Part shown: positions 5,358 through 5,432 of the stretch, piece by piece
Numbering within the stretch: the stretch's first letter is position 1
Layout: every line of letters starts with the position of its first letter
Assembly: GCA_030150085.1 (NCBI GenBank)
Contig: JASLGJ010000252.1
Coordinates: 1-5,432, forward strand
DNA: 5,432 bases
Origin: Candidatus Elarobacter sp.
Lineage (GTDB): Bacteria; Vulcanimicrobiota; Vulcanimicrobiia; Vulcanimicrobiales; Vulcanimicrobiaceae
Direction: 5' to 3'
Program-made: the position numbers and the translations under genes
Notes under the pieces: model-generated
Told to the model about the DNA's origin: nothing
The model's input: the letters and a program-made list of their open reading frames with translations, nothing else
Databases searched by the model: none

Positions 5358-5432
5358 ATGAGGGTGCTGCCGGCCCCGCCTCCGGCGGTGGTCGATGCGA
5401 TCGCGAGCTTCGGCCGTTTCGCGGCCTCGCGC
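5358..5432 (+). CDS. Possible 5' end of a divergent gene, cut by the right edge
   Basis: From ATG 5358 (or GTG 5355 in the same frame) the plus strand reads 25 codons without a stop: it begins MRVLPAPPPAVVDAIASFG and continues to the edge. The composition, a short basic/hydrophobic start followed by a helix-like Ala/Val/Ile/Phe stretch, is compatible with a true N-terminus, and position and direction suit a gene divergent from the SUI1 gene. No family can be assigned from 25 residues, and long open frames arise easily in DNA this GC-rich. Confidence 0.4.
   Translation, partial: MRVLPAPPPAVVDAIASFGRFAASR

Noticed and set aside
4858..5358. A 166-codon plus-strand frame across the SUI1 gene
   Set aside because: Arg/Ala/Pro/Gly-rich shadow; the opposite strand has the conserved SUI1 domain.

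Overview
The window is a GC-rich (roughly 70% by eye) bacterial chromosomal segment with densely packed genes, GTG as well as ATG starts and weak Shine-Dalgarno signals. The gene set is a YcaQ-type DNA glycosylase, a cyclopropane-fatty-acid synthase, an S10 serine carboxypeptidase, a TauE/SafE-type permease and a bacterial SUI1/YciH protein. It would fit several high-GC environmental lineages; Eremiobacterota/Vulcanimicrobiota-like or proteobacterial hosts are guesses, and the sequence alone does not settle it. There are no rRNAs, tRNAs, CRISPR arrays, insertion sequences or phage genes.

Layout, left to right. (1) Positions 1-888, minus strand: the N-terminal 296 codons of a YcaQ/AlkX-type glycosylase (winged-helix, HTH_42 family) that runs off the left edge. 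Its frame has no stop inside the window. (2) A 103-bp divergent intergenic region, 889-991. (3) Positions 992-2263, plus strand: a complete cyclopropane-fatty-acyl-phospholipid synthase. (4) A 10-bp convergent junction. (5) Positions 2274-5311, minus strand: four genes in one direction. In transcription order they are a SUI1/YciH (eIF1-like) protein, an 80-residue Cys/His-rich small protein of unknown function, a TSUP permease and a secreted S10 carboxypeptidase. The gaps between them are 84, 35 and 33 bp, so at least the last three could share a transcript. (6) From 5358 to the right edge, plus strand: the first 25 codons of a possible divergent gene.

Functionally this looks like ordinary housekeeping and stress genes (DNA crosslink repair, membrane lipid modification, translation, transport, extracytoplasmic proteolysis), and I see no defined pathway or defence system joining them. 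The features that stand out are small. Four GTAAG-headed 11-mers with 19/11/19-bp spacing sit directly before the Cys-rich small gene. That gene's product carries a CxCxH...C...CxC pattern suggesting a metal site. A perfect 7-bp hairpin holds the same gene's stop codon in its loop. Four of the five observed stop codons are TAG, which is unexpected at this GC content, and one of these TAGs separates the permease and the peptidase in a single shared reading frame.
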